Assembly: GCF_030454045.1 (NCBI RefSeq)
Contig: NZ_JAKDJE010000064.1
Span: 1 to 17,398 of the forward strand
Reading direction: 5' to 3'
Length of the DNA stretch: 17,398 nucleotides
Source of the DNA: Psychrobacter sp.
Lineage (GTDB): Bacteria > Pseudomonadota > Gammaproteobacteria > Pseudomonadales > Moraxellaceae
Shown: piece after piece, positions 14,696 to 17,398 of the stretch
Layout: each line of letters opens with the position of its first letter
Position numbering within the stretch: the stretch's first letter is position 1
Notes under the pieces: generated by a model
What the model was told of the DNA's origin: nothing
Database searches by the model: none
What the model saw: the letters and a program-made list of their open reading frames with translations, nothing else
Position numbers and translations under genes: made by a program

Positions 14696-15721
14696 ATGAG
14701 TAACCCTATCATGCCCAATGCGCCTGCCGTCTATGTCCCTACCGAACCTGAAGGTAACGGATTAGCGTTGCCTACGCTGCTCAGCTTGCTCACACATGGC
14801 ATCATCATTGGCATACTGATTTATAATTATCAGTCCACTGAGATTGAGACCACAGGTAGTATCGAAACCGTCATGGTCTCCCCTGAGCAGCTCGCTGAAA
14901 TGCAAGGGCAGATATTGGCCAATCGGGCAGCAGCCAGTGCCATGCAAACGGACAGCAGCACCAGCGATTCAGCCAGTAGCGCTCAACAAGAAACCTCAAG
15001 TAGTAGTAGCTCAAGCGCTCAAAGCTCAAACCAGCCAAGCTCTCAGCGTGTTCCTGTTTTTACGCGTTCTGACGAGCCTGCCAGTCAGCCCATGCTGATG
15101 AGTCAAGAGCATCATCAGCGCTTGCGTGCACAGAACCAAGAGTATGAGCGCCAAATGGCTGAGTGGGCAGCAGAGATAGATGAGTCAGCAATACAAGAGC
15201 TGGATCAAGTTGAACAAGACAAGCGAGAACAGCTGATCGAAGAGCAAAAACAGCTGAGAGATTTTCGTCAAAAACAAAATAACCCACCCAAGATCAGACG
15301 CCCAACTGCCACCGATCGTAATATAGAGATTGACACAGGCGGCGCGGGCAATGCAGGCCGAACTTTTAGCCTATCAGATGGTCAATCAACCATTTCGGGC
15401 GATACGTCCACCTCCAGCCCTTCTACAGGTAGCAGCCGCTCTGCCTCTGGTGGTAGTCGCGGTGCTAGCAACAGTGAGATTATCAACCTAATCAGACGTA
15501 ACTACACACCGCCTACTGCAGCAAAAGGCTCAACCCAGCGTGCTACCTTAACCATCACTGTCAATGCCAACGGCAACGTGGTCAATGTCACCGCATCTGG
15601 GCCTGATAGCGTCGTCAATGAAGCGGCTAAGCAAGCGGTGCTCAGCACAGGTAGCCTACCGATTGACACTGATGACCCTAAATATCCCACCTTTACGATA
15701 CAGTTTAGAGGGAGTAATTAA
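14696..15721 (+). CDS. tolA: Tol-Pal system protein TolA (short form)
   Basis: TolA links the TolQR motor to TolB/Pal across the periplasm. A short cytoplasmic N-terminus leads to the membrane anchor LALPTLLSLLTHGIIIGILIY (residues ~23-43). A serine-rich stretch follows (86-117, with seven consecutive serines at 101-107), then a charged, Gln/Glu-rich helix (138-195), a Gly/Ser/Thr linker (214-259) and the TonB-like domain III (260-341, including EIINLIRRNYTPP and ATLTITVNANGNV). At 341 aa it is shorter than E. coli TolA (421), whose domain II is a long Ala/Lys/Glu helix; here only about 58 residues look helical. No clear ribosome binding site precedes the ATG at 14696, and a second ATG lies at 14711. 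Confidence 0.93.
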   Translation: MSNPIMPNAPAVYVPTEPEGNGLALPTLLSLLTHGIIIGILIYNYQSTEIETTGSIETVMVSPEQLAEMQGQILANRAAASAMQTDSSTSDSASSAQQETSSSSSSSAQSSNQPSSQRVPVFTRSDEPASQPMLMSQEHHQRLRAQNQEYERQMAEWAAEIDESAIQELDQVEQDKREQLIEEQKQLRDFRQKQNNPPKIRRPTATDRNIEIDTGGAGNAGRTFSLSDGQSTISGDTSTSSPSTGSSRSASGGSRGASNSEIINLIRRNYTPPTAAKGSTQRATLTITVNANGNVVNVTASGPDSVVNEAAKQAVLSTGSLPIDTDDPKYPTFTIQFRGSN

Positions 15722-15853
15722 GCAGTTGCTAGCGCCTTGTATTGTTGGTAACGTGACGTTAAGCGATTTTATCGCCTCAGTTTTTCATCCAAATGCCTGC
15801 TTCATCGACTATAACAATGATTATCACCTTAATTTTAGGAGCTCCATTGACTC

Positions 15854-17146
15854 ATGCATACTCACAAAAAACGACTCGCCTCCTTACTTGCTAGCACCTC
15901 ATTAATGCTAGTCTCTGCCTCCACAGTAGCAGCGCCTGTGGTGTTAGAGCTGGACTATGATATTCCTGTTCAGCAAAACCAAGTTGCGTTTGTACCTTTT
16001 GCAGGCGACTCTGTCATGTCTCCTGTTATTTTAAATGATTTGAGCAATACAGAGCTAAAAGTCACCAGCCAAAATCTGCCACAGCAGCCGCGCAGTAGTA
16101 GCGAGCTGGCTGGTACATTGCCAGTATGGCAAAGCATGGGCATACCCTATCTAGTCGTCGGTAGTACGCATAGCAACCGCGGCAAAATTACCACCGACTA
16201 TGAGGTCATCGACGTCAAATCTGGTCGCGTGATAAAGGGCAAGCAAAGCCTCACCGCTGATAACAATAGAGAGAGCATGCGCTACGCGGCTCATGTCATT
16301 GCAGATAAGATCTATGAGCTGATTACTGGTATTCCAGGAGATTTCTCAGGACGTATTGCTTATATAGAAGAGAGCGGCACAGGTAAGCAAAAAGTCTCTC
16401 GTCTAAAAGTGATGGATGCTGATGGTGAAAACGCCAAAACCATCACTGAGGTAGCAGGGTCTATCTTCTCACCAGCATGGTCACCTGACGGCAATCGCAT
16501 TGCCTACTCGGTACAACGTGAAAAATCCTACCCTGTTATCTACGTACAAAACGTCAATGGCGGCGGCGCCAGTGTGCTAACGCCTTTTTCTGGTAGTAAC
16601 TTGAGTCCGTCATTCTCTCCTGATGGCAGCAAAATCCTATTTTCTAGTAGCTTTGAGGGTAGCGCCGATATCTATGAGATAAGCGCCAGTGGCGGTACGC
16701 CTAGACGCCTCACTAATTTGCCAAGCAGTGAGGTGCAGCCAAGCTACGCTCCTGATGGCAAGTCATTTGTATTTGTCAGTGACAAAACTGGATTCAATAA
16801 ACCACAAGTTTATCGTTATGAGTTTGGCTCAGGACGCACCACCAAAGTATCTAATGGTGGCTATGCAACCAGTCCGCAGTTTAGCAGCGACGGAACACAA
16901 ATCGCCTTTTTAAGTGGACGCTCAGCCGCGATTATGAATAGCAATGGTGCGGTGACGACCAACCTTGGTAATACGGGTATCGATGAAGCCCCAAGCTTCT
17001 CACCCAATGGCAAGCGCGTGGTCTATGCGTCAACCCAAGGCGGCAAAGGTGTACTAACGATTAAATCATTGAATGGTGGCGAAGCGTTCGGTAAATCAGG
17101 ACAAGGCATCATCCGCTCACCCGTATGGTCATCAAGTCCAAAGTAA
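15854..17146 (+). CDS. tolB: Tol-Pal system periplasmic protein TolB
   Basis: TolB is the periplasmic beta-propeller that shuttles between Pal and TolA. The Sec signal peptide is MHTHKKR plus a hydrophobic segment ending STVAA, with cleavage expected after A27. The mature N-terminal strand VVLELDYDIP would be the TolA-binding segment. An alpha/beta domain extends to about residue 160. Six propeller repeats follow, each with an S-P-x-(W/F/Y)-x-P/S-D-G-type motif: SPAWSPDG, SPSFSPDG, QPSYAPDG, SPQFSSDG, APSFSPNG, and the closing SPVWSSS. The length is 430 aa, the same as E. coli. AGGAG lies 12 bases before the ATG, slightly far. A gap of 132 bp separates it from tolA, and a terminator follows. 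No pal gene is adjacent. Confidence 0.97.
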   Translation: MHTHKKRLASLLASTSLMLVSASTVAAPVVLELDYDIPVQQNQVAFVPFAGDSVMSPVILNDLSNTELKVTSQNLPQQPRSSSELAGTLPVWQSMGIPYLVVGSTHSNRGKITTDYEVIDVKSGRVIKGKQSLTADNNRESMRYAAHVIADKIYELITGIPGDFSGRIAYIEESGTGKQKVSRLKVMDADGENAKTITEVAGSIFSPAWSPDGNRIAYSVQREKSYPVIYVQNVNGGGASVLTPFSGSNLSPSFSPDGSKILFSSSFEGSADIYEISASGGTPRRLTNLPSSEVQPSYAPDGKSFVFVSDKTGFNKPQVYRYEFGSGRTTKVSNGGYATSPQFSSDGTQIAFLSGRSAAIMNSNGAVTTNLGNTGIDEAPSFSPNGKRVVYASTQGGKGVLTIKSLNGGEAFGKSGQGIIRSPVWSSSPK

Positions 17147-17194
17147 TTTAGGCAGCTTAGGCAACTGAATCACAACGTTAGAATTTACTCATAC

Positions 17195-17233
17195 AAAAAG
17201 CCTCAATCATATTCATTATGATTAAGGCTTTTT
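17195..17233 (+). terminator. Rho-independent terminator after tolB
   Basis: AAAAAGCCT (17195-17203) pairs with AGGCTTTTT (17225-17233), and after a C/A mismatch AATCATA pairs with TATGATT around a five-base loop. The T6 run gives the U tract. It ends the tolQRAB operon 49 bp past the tolB stop. Confidence 0.88.
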
Positions 17234-17347
17234 TGTGTCATAAGCTGCTAGAAGAAAAGTGATAAAGCCTACTGTTAGTAAAACCTGCCCGCCGTCTTAT
17301 GCACTCTTCTTAGGCACCCTTCATTCGAACTCATTTTTATTTTTTAT

Positions 17348-17398
17348 TAGGGCGTGTTGAACATTCGCAAATAGGCACTGCTGATCGCTAAAATTGTT
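17348..17398. mobile_element. Terminal end of a probable insertion sequence (partial)
   Basis: Bases 17348-17367 are the exact reverse complement of 34-53, and GGCACTG at 17374-17380 mirrors 22-28. The sequence further inside differs from the left copy, so the two borders show opposite ends of the same type of element. The element runs off the window and no transposase is visible. Confidence 0.55.

Noticed and set aside
1..17398. Composite transposon carrying the whole window
   Set aside because: The interior is essential core genes in partly conserved order, so matching IS ends are better explained by contig breaks at repeats.

Overview
This window looks like chromosomal DNA from a gammaproteobacterium of the Moraxellaceae, most likely Psychrobacter. 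That assignment is an inference from the flavour of the proteins (MnmA, PurB, TolQRAB, a small 'VHK..TVPAK.AYKTTKG' lipoprotein), the AT-leaning moderate GC content and the neighbourhood; no database was searched. Nearly all genes are housekeeping or core-metabolic. I see no phage, CRISPR, toxin-antitoxin or defence genes. Both borders stop inside copies of the same ~20-bp inverted sequence, which suggests a draft-assembly contig ending in insertion-sequence copies.

Layout. 1-53 is the end of a probable insertion sequence. 166-1940 holds three minus-strand genes: an unrecognised helical protein, monothiol glutaredoxin grxD (CGFS type) and ispF of the MEP isoprenoid pathway. A compact divergent promoter region separates ispF from mnmA (tRNA 2-thiouridylase, plus strand). 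purB (adenylosuccinate lyase) follows, then a small minus-strand lipoprotein and roxA (JmjC-type ribosomal oxygenase). The mnmA-purB-roxA order is a reduced version of the Escherichia coli mnmA-hflD-purB-phoP-phoQ-roxA block, without hflD and phoPQ. A long bidirectional terminator separates roxA from the convergent proline-catabolism operon.

The proline operon is the most unusual part. putA (1081 aa: proline dehydrogenase plus glutamate-semialdehyde dehydrogenase, no DNA-binding N-terminus) ends where the aldehyde-dehydrogenase module ends. Its C-terminal accessory (ALDH-superfamily) domain is encoded by a separate 230-codon gene 11 bp downstream, in another frame and with its own Shine-Dalgarno sequence. 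An NCS2/AzgA-family nucleobase permease follows on the same strand with its own terminator, so the permease and putA are probably separate transcription units.

On the plus strand tolQ-tolR-tolA-tolB forms the Tol envelope-energising cluster. TolQ/TolR are the proton-driven motor, TolA the transducer and TolB the periplasmic propeller. ybgC is absent upstream, and a strong terminator directly after tolB means pal is not in this operon. TolA is short, with Ser-rich linkers and a small charged helix instead of the long helical domain II. The two large gene-free stretches (10867-11576 and 12873-13454) contain palindromes, hairpins and a perfect 28-bp tandem duplication, but no convincing gene.
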